DNA of 64,000 bases, from contig JBBRYA010000008.1 of the NCBI GenBank assembly GCA_038238015.1, positions 19,220 to 83,219 on the forward strand, in the 5' to 3' direction. A program made the translations under genes and the position numbers. This document shows, one piece after another, positions 26,340 to 33,801 of the stretch (the first letter of the stretch is position 1; each line of letters opens with the position of its first letter). The notes beneath the pieces are model-generated. The model saw only the letters and a program-made list of their open reading frames with translations. It did not search any database and was not told where the DNA came from. Source of the stretch: DASQFQ01 sp038238015. Lineage in GTDB: Bacteria > Actinomycetota > Thermoleophilia > Solirubrobacterales > Solirubrobacteraceae.

Positions 26340-27238
26340 CGGCCCTTGCGGTAGCGCCGGTGCCGAGGCACCGACCTGCGGCTCGAATGCTGCCGGCGGC
26401 GATCCTCACGGCGCAGGCGCTCGATCACCTCGTCAGACCATTCGTGGGTGCGCAGGAACGTGTAGCGCGCGGTGACGATCCGCAGGTAGGCGTCGGCATC
26501 GGACTCGCCGCGGTCCTTGAAGCCGGCGGCGGTCAGCGTCGCCACCACCGGGAGGTACTCCTCGTCGAACCACAGCCGTGCCACCTCGGGCCGGTCGAGG
26601 TAGGCGCGGCGGCCCTGCATGGCGCGGAAGCCCCAGGCCTCGACGCATTCGGCGAGCATGCCGTGGTCCCAGGGGTCGCTCGGGGCGATCTTCTTCATGC
26701 GCTCGTCGTCGAGCGGGACGCGCTCGCGGAAGAGACGCTCGTGGCCCTTCAGCGGAAGGTCTGAGACCCGGACGTCGCGGCCGGGCCCGACGCGCGTCTG
26801 CACCTCGGTGACGTACGCGTCGATATCGGCGCTGCCCAGCGAGCGCGCGACCGAGACGCGGTGGTGGCCGTCGCGCACGAAGTGCAGCTCGCCGACCCGG
26901 AACACGGAGATCGGCGGCAGCGGCTCACCGCGGCGCTGGGCCTCGGCGATGCGCTGCCAGCGCGTGCGCAGGCGCGGGCTTGTCGGCCGGAAGGCACGGT
27001 CGAAGTCCCGCGCGCGGTCCACCGAGCCCACGATCGAGTCCAGCGCGACGCGCTGCAGGCCGAGGTCGCGCTCGCCGACGCGCCCGAGCGCATCGACCAC
27101 CTCCTCGAAGGGGAGCACGTGACCGACGTCGTCGGGCTCGAAGCGCAGGCGCCGCCCGAGCTCGGCGAGCATGCGCGCGCGTCGCGCGCGTGAGAAGTCG
27201 TCCTGGGCGTCAGAGGTAGGGAAGCCGGTGCCCACCAC
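26336..27238 (-). CDS. ParB/sulfiredoxin-fold domain protein
   Basis: 300 residues. The middle carries a ParB-like nuclease-fold segment (LPPISVFRVGELHFVRDGHHRVSVARSLG, about residues 108-137) with the RDGHHR box that in ParB/Srx proteins binds nucleotide. The N-terminus is a helical stretch with many basic residues (ARRARMLAELGRRLRFEPDD), and the C-terminal 120 residues are helical and end in a very basic tail (RREDRRRQHSSRRSV). There is no helix-turn-helix, so it is not a segregation ParB. Such stand-alone proteins occur in actinobacteria without a known role. Placement inside the stress-sigma block suggests a stress function, but this is only context. Confidence 0.7.
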   Translation of the reverse strand: MVGTGFPTSDAQDDFSRARRARMLAELGRRLRFEPDDVGHVLPFEEVVDALGRVGERDLGLQRVALDSIVGSVDRARDFDRAFRPTSPRLRTRWQRIAEAQRRGEPLPPISVFRVGELHFVRDGHHRVSVARSLGSADIDAYVTEVQTRVGPGRDVRVSDLPLKGHERLFRERVPLDDERMKKIAPSDPWDHGMLAECVEAWGFRAMQGRRAYLDRPEVARLWFDEEYLPVVATLTAAGFKDRGESDADAYLRIVTARYTFLRTHEWSDEVIERLRREDRRRQHSSRRSVPRHRRYRKGR

Positions 27239-27256
27239 GCGGCCTGGGTGACGGAG

Positions 27257-27616
27257 CTAGGCGTCGACGGCGTCGCCGTCGAGCGCGTCGTCCAGCGACG
27301 GAACCAGCGTGAAGACGCTGTCCAGACCGGTGATCCTGAACGTCTTCACAATCGTGTCATTGTCGCAGACCACGACTAGGGTGCCGTCGCGCTGGCGCAT
27401 CCGCCGGTGCGCTCCGATCAGGACCCCGAGGCTCGAGGAGTCGATGAACGTGGTCGCCGTCAGATCGACCACCACGCGCGGCGCGCCCTCGTCGATCGGA
27501 CGGCTCAGGCTCTGCTTGAACTCGGGCGCGGTGAAGAGGTCGATCTCGCCCGACACGGCGATCACGTGGACGTCACCGGGCAGCCGGCGCTCCTCGATGG
27601 CGAACTCGATCGCCAT
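27257..27616 (-). CDS. STAS anti-anti-sigma factor, module 1
   Basis: 119 residues, SpoIIAA/RsbV type. Begins IEERRLPGDVHVIAVSGEIDLFTAPEFKQ; the phosphorylation site is in TFIDSSSLGVL (about residue 58-60). The unphosphorylated form binds the anti-sigma factor and frees the sigma factor; phosphorylation by the anti-sigma kinase switches it off, and a PP2C phosphatase restores it. Its start overlaps the stop of the anti-sigma gene upstream by one base (TGATG), the usual coupling. Candidate activating phosphatases are encoded at 30607 and 60316. Confidence 0.9.
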   Translation of the reverse strand: MAIEFAIEERRLPGDVHVIAVSGEIDLFTAPEFKQSLSRPIDEGAPRVVVDLTATTFIDSSSLGVLIGAHRRMRQRDGTLVVVCDNDTIVKTFRITGLDSVFTLVPSLDDALDGDAVDA

Positions 27617-28023
27617 CAGTCGGCGTAGGCGAGGCGTACGTTCAGGTGCTCGGCGTCGCTCCCCGGGATGACCGACACCTGATCGGCGAGCTGCTCGATG
27701 ACGTTGCCCACCCCGGGCACGGCGGCGTCCTGGATCAGCGCCTCGCCGCCGCCGGGGCGCAGGGGCCCGACGTTGAGCACCAGCGTGCGCGGCCCGGTCT
27801 CAAGCTGCACGTCCACCGTTGCCGCGGCCATGTGCGCGGGCGCGCGCGCCGCGATCAGGTCGGCGACGAGCACAGCGTCGTCCAGCCGGTCCAGCGGCAG
27901 GTCGGCGCGCGCGGCGAGCATCCCGACGACGCGCCGAAGGACCGGGCCGACGAGCGGCCCGCTCGCGATCGACACCCGTGTCGCACCCACGGAGACCGCG
28001 GGCGCGGGACGGGCATCGCTCAC
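27616..28023 (-). CDS. RsbW-like anti-sigma protein with degenerate ATPase motifs
   Basis: 135 residues, size and context of an RsbW/SpoIIAB anti-sigma kinase (upstream of and coupled to a STAS gene). However the GHKL ATP-binding motifs are eroded: the N-box region reads DRLDDAVLVADLIAARAP, without the Asn of ExxxN, and the DxGxG box is replaced by NVGPLRPGGGEAL. It may bind its partners without phosphorylating them, or be a divergent kinase. Compare the canonical copy at 36656. A GTTA-N16-GGGTAC promoter lies 58 nt upstream of the start. Confidence 0.75.
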   Translation of the reverse strand: MSDARPAPAVSVGATRVSIASGPLVGPVLRRVVGMLAARADLPLDRLDDAVLVADLIAARAPAHMAAATVDVQLETGPRTLVLNVGPLRPGGGEALIQDAAVPGVGNVIEQLADQVSVIPGSDAEHLNVRLAYAD

Positions 28024-28080
28024 GCGGCGCCTTCGCGCTCTGCGGGGGAAAACTGGGGGTGGCGCATGGCAGCGGTATCC

Positions 28081-28106
28081 GTACCCGGGCCGGGTTGACG
28101 GCTAAC
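28081..28106 (-). promoter_or_regulatory. SigB/F-type promoter of anti-sigma/STAS module 1
   Basis: Read on the minus strand: GTTA (28106-28103), a 16-nt spacer, and GGGTAC (28086-28081), followed by a leader of about 50 nt to the anti-sigma start at 28023. It shares the GTTAGCCGTCAA beginning with the promoter at 28751-28776 and the exact spacing and -10 with that at 37544-37569. Confidence 0.65.
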
Positions 28107-28117
28107 TCCACGTTGGG

Positions 28118-28543
28118 TCAGGCGGCGCGCTGAGTCACGCTCGCGACGTGAGTGCTCACGTCGGCGGCGGCCGCCTGAGCGTTGGCCCTCGCCGTGAGCA
28201 GCGAGAACCCCGCCTGCAGGGCGTCGTTGCCCGCGGACGCGGCCAGCACCGAGGTGACGGTGCGGGAGGCCGCGGGCGAGTACATCCGCAGGCCCACGAG
28301 CGCGAGCGAGCTCCAGGCGCCCATGCAGCGCGTGCAGGTCAGCAGCTCGCCGACCGCGTAGCGCAGCCGCCGGCCCTTCGGGCGCTTCTCGTCGGCCTCC
28401 TCCATGACGAAGGGCTCGCGCAGCCACGTCTCGACCTTGTCGTGCACGAGCAGGCGCGAGAGCGAGAACGCCGCGGCCGAGAGCGGCAGGAGCTCGGCGC
28501 GCTCGATCGGCTCGCGGCTGCGGCTCGCCGCGGCCAAGGCCAC
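28118..28543 (-). CDS. DUF1360 membrane protein (5' end uncertain, probable frameshift)
   Basis: 141 residues as called from the GTG at 28543. DUF1360 marks: SRLLVHDKVETWLREPF, then AVGELLTCTRCMGAWSSLALVGL with a CxxC pair, and AGNDALQAGFSL. Function unknown; the family is found in actinobacteria and spore formers. The GTG falls inside a hydrophobic segment that continues upstream in frame (DYAVISLTFGSLLVAL), a helix other family members also have, so the true protein starts earlier. No ATG, GTG or TTG exists upstream in this frame. A promoter and ATG at 28740 open a proline-rich frame that ends at 28615 exactly where an in-frame CTG (28618) could begin. Either a frameshift joins them or CTG is used. 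Confidence 0.75.
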   Translation of the reverse strand: MALAAASRSREPIERAELLPLSAAAFSLSRLLVHDKVETWLREPFVMEEADEKRPKGRRLRYAVGELLTCTRCMGAWSSLALVGLRMYSPAASRTVTSVLAASAGNDALQAGFSLLTARANAQAAAADVSTHVASVTQRAA

Positions 28544-28614
28544 GAGCAGCGAGCCGAAGGTGAGCGAGATGACGGCGTAGTCGGCCGGCTCGGTCGGGGT
28601 CTCGGAGACGGGCT

Positions 28615-28740
28615 TCAGATCGAGGGCGGGTCGGGGTTCGGCGGCAGCGGGCCCGGTTGCGGCGCGGGGGCCGGAGGCTGGGGATCGGGGCCCGGGGGCG
28701 GCCCGGGGGAGGGCGGGGCGGGCGTGTGAGGGTGCTCCAT
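28615..28740 (-). CDS. Short proline-rich reading frame, probable N-terminus of the DUF1360 protein
   Basis: 41 codons from the ATG at 28740: MEHPHTPAPPSPG, then mostly Pro, Gly and Ala to PPNPDPPSI and a TGA. Its ATG is 10 nt after the -10 element of a strong SigB/F-type promoter, so the transcript would be nearly leaderless. The TGA overlaps a CTG in the DUF1360 frame (CTGA). It most likely represents the proline-rich cytoplasmic head of the DUF1360 protein cut off by a one-base shift (true mutation, programmed shift or sequencing error). Confidence 0.5.
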   Translation of the reverse strand: MEHPHTPAPPSPGPPPGPDPQPPAPAPQPGPLPPNPDPPSI

Positions 28741-28750
28741 CGCGACCGGC

Positions 28751-28776
28751 CTACCCCTGCGCGTTTGACGGCTAAC
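28751..28776 (-). promoter_or_regulatory. SigB/F-type promoter of the proline-rich/DUF1360 gene
   Basis: Minus strand: GTTA (28776-28773), 16-nt spacer, GGGTAG (28756-28751). The predicted transcription start is within a few bases of the ATG at 28740. The first 12 bases are the same as in the promoter at 28081-28106. Confidence 0.65.
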
Positions 28777-28821
28777 GCGGGCGGCGAGCCTCAGCGGAAA
28801 TCACGACATCGGAGGATCGAC

Positions 28822-29166
28822 ATGGGAAAGCTCGACGGCAAGCGAATTGCCTTCCTGAGCGCCATGGAGGGCGTGGAGCAGGTGAAGCTGACCGAGCCTT
28901 GGGAAGGCAGTCAAGGACGCAGGGGCACCCCTGAGCTGATCGCGCCGGAGTCCGGGGAGGTCCAGGCCTTCAACCACCTCGACAAGGCGGACACCTTCAC
29001 CGTGGACAAGACGGCGGGCGACGCCGATGCCGGCGACTACGACGGCCTCGTGCTGCCCGGCGGGGTCGCGAACCCCGACGACCTGCGCACCCACGAGGAC
29101 GCGGTCGCCTTCGTCCGTGCGTTCTTCGAGGCCGGCTCCGTGGCCGCTTGGACGACACTCCGCTAG
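28822..29166 (+). pseudogene. Decayed DJ-1/PfpI family gene
   Basis: An ATG with GGAGGA 5 nt upstream opens 114 residues of a PfpI/DJ-1 (type 1 glutamine amidotransferase-like) protein: GKRIAFLSAMEGVEQVKLTEPW, PESGEVQAFNHLDKADTF, DYDGLVLPGGVANPDDLRT and AFVRAFFEAG. Family members are about 180 residues with a nucleophile in AICHGPWTLVEAD. Here the sequence jumps from VAA to WTTLR-stop: the cysteine elbow is gone, and the bases after the stop still read ADARG, so an original LVEAD became LR-stop-AD (Glu to TAG). Earlier, WEGSQGRRGTPE is the expected WEAVKDAGGTPE shifted by one base and then restored. Three lesions point to a dead gene. Confidence 0.75.
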
Positions 29167-29227
29167 GCTGACGCGCGCGGGTCGCCGAGACCTGTCGAGG
29201 GCCGGCACGGCCGCCATCAGGAGAGGC

Positions 29228-30076
29228 TTGGAACGCGAGCAGACACCGGCTGCAGCCCAAGGGGAGGGCGCGGCCTACACGACCCATCAGCTGGTCCGCG
29301 GTGCGAACGGGCGTCCCTCCGAGGATCCCGGGTCGCGCGCCCGGGAGGACCGGCGCCTGCTCGTCCGCTACCACCGCTTCGGCGACCAGGACGCTCGCGA
29401 GCAGCTCGTGGAACGGCTGCTGCCGCTCGCGCGGAGGATGGCGCGGCGCTACCGGCGCTCCGACGAGCCGCTCGACGACCTCGTGCAGGTGGCGACGCTC
29501 GGGCTGATCAAGGCGATCGACCGCTTCGACCCGGCTCGCGAGACCGCGTTCTCCTCCTACGCCGTGCCGACGATGCTGGGAGAGCTCAAGCGCTACTTCC
29601 GCGACAACGGGTGGGCGGTCCACGTCCCGCGCGGGATGCAGGAGCGCGTGATGCAGGTCGACAACACGGTCAAGGAGCTGTCGCGAAAGCTCGGCCGCTC
29701 GCCGTCGGCGGCCGAGGTCGCCGAGTCGGTCGGGACCAGCACCGAGCTCGTGCTCGAAGCCATGGAAGCCGCCTCGGCCTATGACGCGGTGTCGCTCGAG
29801 TCCTACCGCTTCGGCGACGAGGGCGACGGCGAGACCTACGCGGAGTCGATCGGCGTCGAGGACGACCGCTTCGAGCTGGTCGAGTACGGCGCCACGATCG
29901 CGCCCACCCTGCACGCGCTGCCTGCGCGCGACCGCATCGTGCTGCACCTGCGCTTCGTCGAGGACCTCACGCAGGCGGAGATCGCCGAGCGCGTGGGCGT
30001 CTCCCAGATGCACGTCTCCCGGCTGATCCGGCGGGCGCTCGAGCGGCTGCGCACGGTCGCGGAGCACGCGGGCTGA
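29228..30076 (+). CDS. SigB/SigF/SigG-family sigma factor, copy 2
   Basis: 282 residues from a TTG at 29228 with AGGAG 4 nt upstream (CAGGAGAGGCTTG). Regions 2, 3 and 4 are all present (EPLDDLVQVATLGLIKAIDRF; FSSYAVPTMLGELKRYFRDNGW; LTQAEIAERVGVSQMHVSRLIRRA). It is highly similar to the sigma factor at 25482 along its whole length, indicating a lineage duplication 3 kb apart. The two may recognise the same GTTA/GTTT-N16-GGGTA promoters. It lies just after the decayed PfpI gene and 75 bp ahead of csbD. Confidence 0.92.
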   Translation: MEREQTPAAAQGEGAAYTTHQLVRGANGRPSEDPGSRAREDRRLLVRYHRFGDQDAREQLVERLLPLARRMARRYRRSDEPLDDLVQVATLGLIKAIDRFDPARETAFSSYAVPTMLGELKRYFRDNGWAVHVPRGMQERVMQVDNTVKELSRKLGRSPSAAEVAESVGTSTELVLEAMEAASAYDAVSLESYRFGDEGDGETYAESIGVEDDRFELVEYGATIAPTLHALPARDRIVLHLRFVEDLTQAEIAERVGVSQMHVSRLIRRALERLRTVAEHAG

Positions 30077-30090
30077 GCGCCGCGGCGCCC

Positions 30091-30115
30091 GTTTCACGGC
30101 CACGGCGCCGGGTAA
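30091..30115 (+). promoter_or_regulatory. SigB/F-type promoter of csbD
   Basis: GTTT (30091-30094), 15-nt spacer, GGGTAA (30110-30115), 36 bp before the csbD start. This is close to the classic SigB/SigF consensus, and csbD is a known SigB-controlled stress gene in Bacillus. Confidence 0.7.
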
Positions 30116-30151
30116 CCCCCCGATACACCCGCGACCTGGGAGAGCATCTAC

Positions 30152-30340
30152 ATGGGCATCACCGACAAGCTGACGGGCCGCGCCAAGAAGGCGGCTGGAG
30201 ATCTGAGCGGCGACGCGTCGCTTCGCCGCGAGGGCCGCAACGAGGAGCGCAAGGGCGAGGCCAAGGACGAGCTGGCCGGTGCGCAGGACCGCGCCGACGC
30301 CAAGGCCGACGAGGTCGCCGACCTCGAGCGCAAGACCTGA
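30152..30340 (+). CDS. CsbD family general-stress protein
   Basis: 62 residues, hydrophilic and helical: MGITDKLTGRAKKAAGDLSGDASLRREG is the CsbD-like signature, followed by a Lys/Glu/Ala-rich half (ERKGEAKDELAGAQDRADAKADE). CsbD-like proteins are small, abundant stress proteins of unknown biochemical function. GGGAGA lies 9 nt before the ATG. The SigB/F-type promoter at 30091-30115 fits the family's known control, and a strong hairpin at 30364-30393 ends the unit. Confidence 0.9.
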   Translation: MGITDKLTGRAKKAAGDLSGDASLRREGRNEERKGEAKDELAGAQDRADAKADEVADLERKT

Positions 30341-30363
30341 GCGCCCGACCGATCCGCACTGCG

Positions 30364-30393
30364 GCGAAGGGCCGGCTCGCGCCGGCCCTTCGC
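30364..30393 (+). terminator. Strong hairpin terminator after csbD
   Basis: Perfect 13-bp stem (GCGAAGGGCCGGC and its complement) with loop TCGC, 23 bp after the csbD stop. No clear U-tract follows, as is common in very GC-rich actinobacteria. Confidence 0.75.
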
Positions 30394-30426
30394 GTGTTCG
30401 GGGCACCGACCGGGTAGTGGCACGGC

Positions 30427-30597
30427 ATGGACAGCCCAGACAAGTCAGACGCCGGCTACCCGGAGGAGGCGCCCTCGGAGGTCGCCGGGGGCGACGAGGG
30501 CGAGCAGAGCGAGGGCGGCCGCGACAAGCAGGCCGAGCGCGACGCGCCCGACAACGAGGACGGCACGGCGACGGGCAACCCCGCCGCGGCCGGCTGA
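30427..30597 (+). CDS. Small acidic disordered protein
   Basis: 56 residues, MDSPDKSDAGYPEEAPSEV and then runs of Gly, Glu and Asp ending GTATGNPAAAG. Very acidic and without hydrophobic segments, so probably disordered. No family recognised. There is no ribosome-binding site, but GGGTAG (30412-30417) stands 9 nt before the ATG, the same geometry as the proline-rich genes at 28740 and 42779, hinting at leaderless stress-sigma expression (the -35 is weak: GTTC with only 12 nt spacing). It ends 9 bp before the convergent phosphatase gene. Confidence 0.55.
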   Translation: MDSPDKSDAGYPEEAPSEVAGGDEGEQSEGGRDKQAERDAPDNEDGTATGNPAAAG

Positions 30598-30606
30598 GGG
30601 CGGCCG

Positions 30607-32655
30607 TCAGGCGGCGGTGACCGCGCGCAGCGCCAGCATCGCGACGTCGTCGCGCTGCGGCGTCTCGCGGCCCTGCAGCGCGGCGGCGGCGACGTGGTCC
30701 ACGACCGCCTGCGCGCTCTGCCCGGCCGCGCCGCTCAGCGCCCCCTCCAGATCGGCCGGCGTCCACACCTTCGGCGCGCTCGCCTCTGTGATGCCGTCGG
30801 TGTAGAGCAGCAGCGCGTCGCCGGCCGCGAGCTCGGCCGATCCGTCCTGGACCCGCGTCTTCTCGACCATGCCGAGCAGCGTCCCCGGCACGCCGATCGG
30901 CTCGACGGACCCGCCCGCGCGCAGGACCAGCGGCAGCGGGTGGCCGCCCAGTGCCACGCGCAGGCGGGTGACCGGCCGGCTGCGATCGAGGTGCACGACG
31001 GCGACGGTGCAGAAACGCGCGGCGTCCTGGCGCAGCATCGCCTCGTTGACCCAGCGCAGGATCTCCGCCGGTGAGCGACGGCGTGCCGCGGCTGCGCGGA
31101 TCGTGTAGCGGACCAGTGCGGTGACCGCGGCCGCCTCCGGGCCCTTTCCGCAGACGTCCCCGATGACCGCGAACCACTCGTCGTCGGTGGTGGAGAACAG
31201 GTCGTAGAAGTCGCCGCCGACCTCGTAGCCGTCGCCGCCGGCGGCTCGGTACATCGCGCCCACCTCGAAGCCCTCGATGTCGGGCAGCAGCGGCGGCAGC
31301 AGCGAGGCCTGCAGCACGCGGGCGATCGTCGAACGCGACTCGTAGAGGCGCGCGTTCTCGACCGCGGTCGCGGCGCGCAGCCCGATGTCCTCGGCCAGCC
31401 GCAGGTCGCTCTGATTGAAGTGCCGGCCGGCCTCGGCGCTGACGAAGCTGATGATCCCCAGCACGCGGTCGCGCACGAGCATCGGGACGATCATCACGGA
31501 GACCATCCCGAGCGCGCGGATCAGCTCCAGGTGCTCGGCGTCCTGCGCCGAGGCGGCGAGCAGGTCCTGCGGGATCTCCGAGTAGAGCTCGGAGCGCCCC
31601 GTGCGCAGCACCTCGGGCGCACCGGTCGCCGCGTTCGGGTCGGGGGGGTAGCGGCGCTCCAGCTCGGCGGCCAGCTCGAGCTTGGAGGGGTCGACGTGGG
31701 CGATCGCGACCCGCTGCAGGCCCTCCGGCAGGGCGAGGTCCACCGCGCACCAGTCGGCCACCTCGGGCACCGCGAGGCGCGCGATCGCCGCGAGCGTCTT
31801 CTCGTAGTCCAGCGACCCGGCGAGCACCCGGCTGGCCTCGGCGAGGAAGCTCGAGGCCTCCTCGGCCTGCTTGAGCTCGGTGATGTCCTCGATCAGGTTG
31901 ATGGCCAGGCGCACCGACTCCTCGTCGCCGTTCACGGGCCGCGCCTTCACGCGCGCCCAGCGCATCTCGCCCCCGGTGCGGTCGCGGAAGCGGACGAGCT
32001 CGGGCTCGGGCTCCTCTCCGAGCAGCGCCCGGCGCCCCGGCAGCCGCTCGGTCGGAAACGGCGTGCCGTCGGGGGCGAACATCTCCCAGCGCGTCATCAG
32101 CTCGGGGATCGGAGCGGCGAGCAGGTCCTCGACGCTGCCGTAGCCGAGCATCCGCACCGCGGCCGAGTTGGCGTAGACCAGGCGGCCGTCGGCTGCCTGC
32201 GCGGTGATCGAGTCGGCGACGCCTTCGAGGATCGCCTCGAGCTCCTCGGCCGCCCGTCGCTCGCCCCCTCGCGCCAGCTCGCGGTCGGTGACCTCGAGGT
32301 AGGTCATCACGACGGCCTCGCCGACGCCGGGGAGGTCCATCCTGCCCGCGCTCGCCACGAAGTTGTGGCGCCCGTCGTCGGTCTCCCACGTGACCTCGAC
32401 GTCCTGCACCTCCTCGCCGCGTGCGCCGCGCACGCCCGGCAGCTCCTCGAACTCGAGCCGCCGGCCGGCGGCGTCGAAGCAGCGGAAGCGCGTGCCGTAG
32501 GTCTCGCGCGTCCGGGGCAGCGCCAGCACTCCATCGGCGAGCGTGCGCGAGGCGCGGTTGGCGTAGAGCACCCGAGCGGTACCGGGCTCCAGCAGGACCA
32601 CCGGGGCGGGCACCGCGTCGAGAAGCGCGGAGGCCGCGGCGAGATCCCTCGTCAC
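30607..32655 (-). CDS. PAS-PAS-GAF-PP2C (RsbU/SpoIIE-type) phosphatase
   Basis: 682 residues from the GTG at 32655. Two PAS regions (about 10-115 and 140-265, each ending in LEVTDRE or IEDITELKQAEEA), a GAF domain (about 285-435, LAGSLDYEKTLAAIARLAVPEVADW), then a PPM-type phosphatase with GGDFYDLF, IGDVCGKGPEAAA, GGHPLPL, LLYTDGITEA and RDDVAML (metal-binding Asp residues kept). There are no membrane segments. This class dephosphorylates STAS anti-anti-sigma factors and so releases the stress sigma factor in response to a sensed signal. Likely targets are the STAS proteins at 27257 and 37150. Confidence 0.9.
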   Translation of the reverse strand: MTRDLAAASALLDAVPAPVVLLEPGTARVLYANRASRTLADGVLALPRTRETYGTRFRCFDAAGRRLEFEELPGVRGARGEEVQDVEVTWETDDGRHNFVASAGRMDLPGVGEAVVMTYLEVTDRELARGGERRAAEELEAILEGVADSITAQAADGRLVYANSAAVRMLGYGSVEDLLAAPIPELMTRWEMFAPDGTPFPTERLPGRRALLGEEPEPELVRFRDRTGGEMRWARVKARPVNGDEESVRLAINLIEDITELKQAEEASSFLAEASRVLAGSLDYEKTLAAIARLAVPEVADWCAVDLALPEGLQRVAIAHVDPSKLELAAELERRYPPDPNAATGAPEVLRTGRSELYSEIPQDLLAASAQDAEHLELIRALGMVSVMIVPMLVRDRVLGIISFVSAEAGRHFNQSDLRLAEDIGLRAATAVENARLYESRSTIARVLQASLLPPLLPDIEGFEVGAMYRAAGGDGYEVGGDFYDLFSTTDDEWFAVIGDVCGKGPEAAAVTALVRYTIRAAAARRRSPAEILRWVNEAMLRQDAARFCTVAVVHLDRSRPVTRLRVALGGHPLPLVLRAGGSVEPIGVPGTLLGMVEKTRVQDGSAELAAGDALLLYTDGITEASAPKVWTPADLEGALSGAAGQSAQAVVDHVAAAALQGRETPQRDDVAMLALRAVTAA

Positions 32656-32745
32656 GAGGTGGAGTCTAGGCGCACTCCAACTCCCCAGGTCATCGTTTCG
32701 CCCGGCGCCGGTTTGGCGGATCGTCCGGCAGGCGAGGCCCGTGGC

Positions 32746-33801
32746 ATGCGCATCGTCGTCACGGGAGCGACCGGCAACGTCGGCACGAGCGTCGTGCGGG
32801 CCCTGTCGGACGACCCCGAGGTGCACGAGATCGTCGGCCTGGCGCGGCGCGCGCCGGCGTGGCAGAGCCCCCGCACCCGCTGGGTCGAGGCGGACGTCTC
32901 GCACTCGCCGCTGGAGCCGCACTTCGAGGGCGCCGAGGCCGTGATCCACCTGGCCTGGCTGATCCAGCCCTCGCGCGACGAGACGGTCGCCGAGGCGAGC
33001 AACGTCGGCGGCTCGCGCCGGGTGTTCGACGCGGTCGTGGCAGCACGTGTGCCCGCGCTCGTCTACGCCTCCTCGATCGGCGCCTACTCGCCCGGCCCGA
33101 AGGACCGGCGCGTCCGCGAGGACTGGCCCACCGGCGGCATCGAGACCTCGTTCTACTCGCGCCACAAGGCCGCGGTCGAGCGGGCCCTGGACGAGGTCGA
33201 GGCGGCGCATCCCGAGCTGCGCTCGGTGCGCTTGCGGCCGGGGCTGATCTTCAAGCGCGAGGCCGCCTCCGGCATCCGCCGGCTCTTCGCCGGGCCGCTG
33301 CTGCCCTCGCCGCTCGTGCGCCCTGGCCTGATCGGCGTGCTCCCGGACCTGCCGCGCCTAGTCCTGCAGGCGGTGCACGCCGACGACGTGGCGCAGGCCT
33401 ACCGGCTCGCCGCCACCCGCCCGGACGCGCGCGGGGCGTACAACGTCGCCGCCGAGCCCGTTCTCGACGTCCCCGAGCTCTGCCGGCTGCTGGGCGCCCG
33501 GCCGGTGCCGGCCTCGCGGCGCGTCGTCCGCGGGCTCGCCGCGGCCACGTGGAAGCTTCGGCTGCAGCCCACGTCGCCGGGTTGGCTGGACATGGGCCTG
33601 CAGGCGCCGGTGATGGACACCACGCGCATCCGCGAGGAGCTTGGCTGGAGCGAGCGCCGCAGCGCCGGCGAGGCCCTGCTCGAGCTGATGGAGGGCATGC
33701 GCGGCAGCGCAGGGCTCGACACCCCGCCGCTCTCGCCTTCGACCGGCGGCCCGTTGCGCGTTCGTGAGCTGCTGACCGGCGTCGGCCGGACCAGCCGCTA
33801 G
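32746..33801 (+). CDS. NAD-dependent epimerase/dehydratase family protein
   Basis: 351 residues, extended SDR fold. GATGNVGTSVV (about 7-17) is the NAD(P)-binding glycine motif; YSRHK (about 139-143) is the Tyr-x-x-x-Lys catalytic pair, with YASSIGAY supplying the Ser. The C-terminus binds substrate (LQAVHADDVAQAYRLAA; GAYNVAAEP). It acts on a nucleotide-sugar-like or other hydroxy substrate that cannot be named. A longer-than-usual disordered Pro/Gly-rich tail follows the domain. It overlaps the convergent Crp-type gene by 4 nt. Confidence 0.85.
   Translation: MRIVVTGATGNVGTSVVRALSDDPEVHEIVGLARRAPAWQSPRTRWVEADVSHSPLEPHFEGAEAVIHLAWLIQPSRDETVAEASNVGGSRRVFDAVVAARVPALVYASSIGAYSPGPKDRRVREDWPTGGIETSFYSRHKAAVERALDEVEAAHPELRSVRLRPGLIFKREAASGIRRLFAGPLLPSPLVRPGLIGVLPDLPRLVLQAVHADDVAQAYRLAATRPDARGAYNVAAEPVLDVPELCRLLGARPVPASRRVVRGLAAATWKLRLQPTSPGWLDMGLQAPVMDTTRIREELGWSERRSAGEALLELMEGMRGSAGLDTPPLSPSTGGPLRVRELLTGVGRTSR

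Noticed and set aside
26336..27238. ParB-fold protein as the partner of the ParA at 8217
   Set aside because: It lacks the helix-turn-helix and the ParA-stimulating N-terminus of segregation ParB, and lies 18 kb away.
30396..30417. GTTC-N12-GGGTAG before the small acidic gene as a full SigB/F promoter
   Set aside because: The spacing is 3-4 bp too short for this class; only the -10 geometry was kept as a weak observation.
28997..32389. A 1130-codon minus-strand open frame across the second sigma gene and the phosphatase gene
   Set aside because: It is antisense to sigma factor motifs at 29228-30076 and out of frame with the phosphatase at 30607; no domain is readable.
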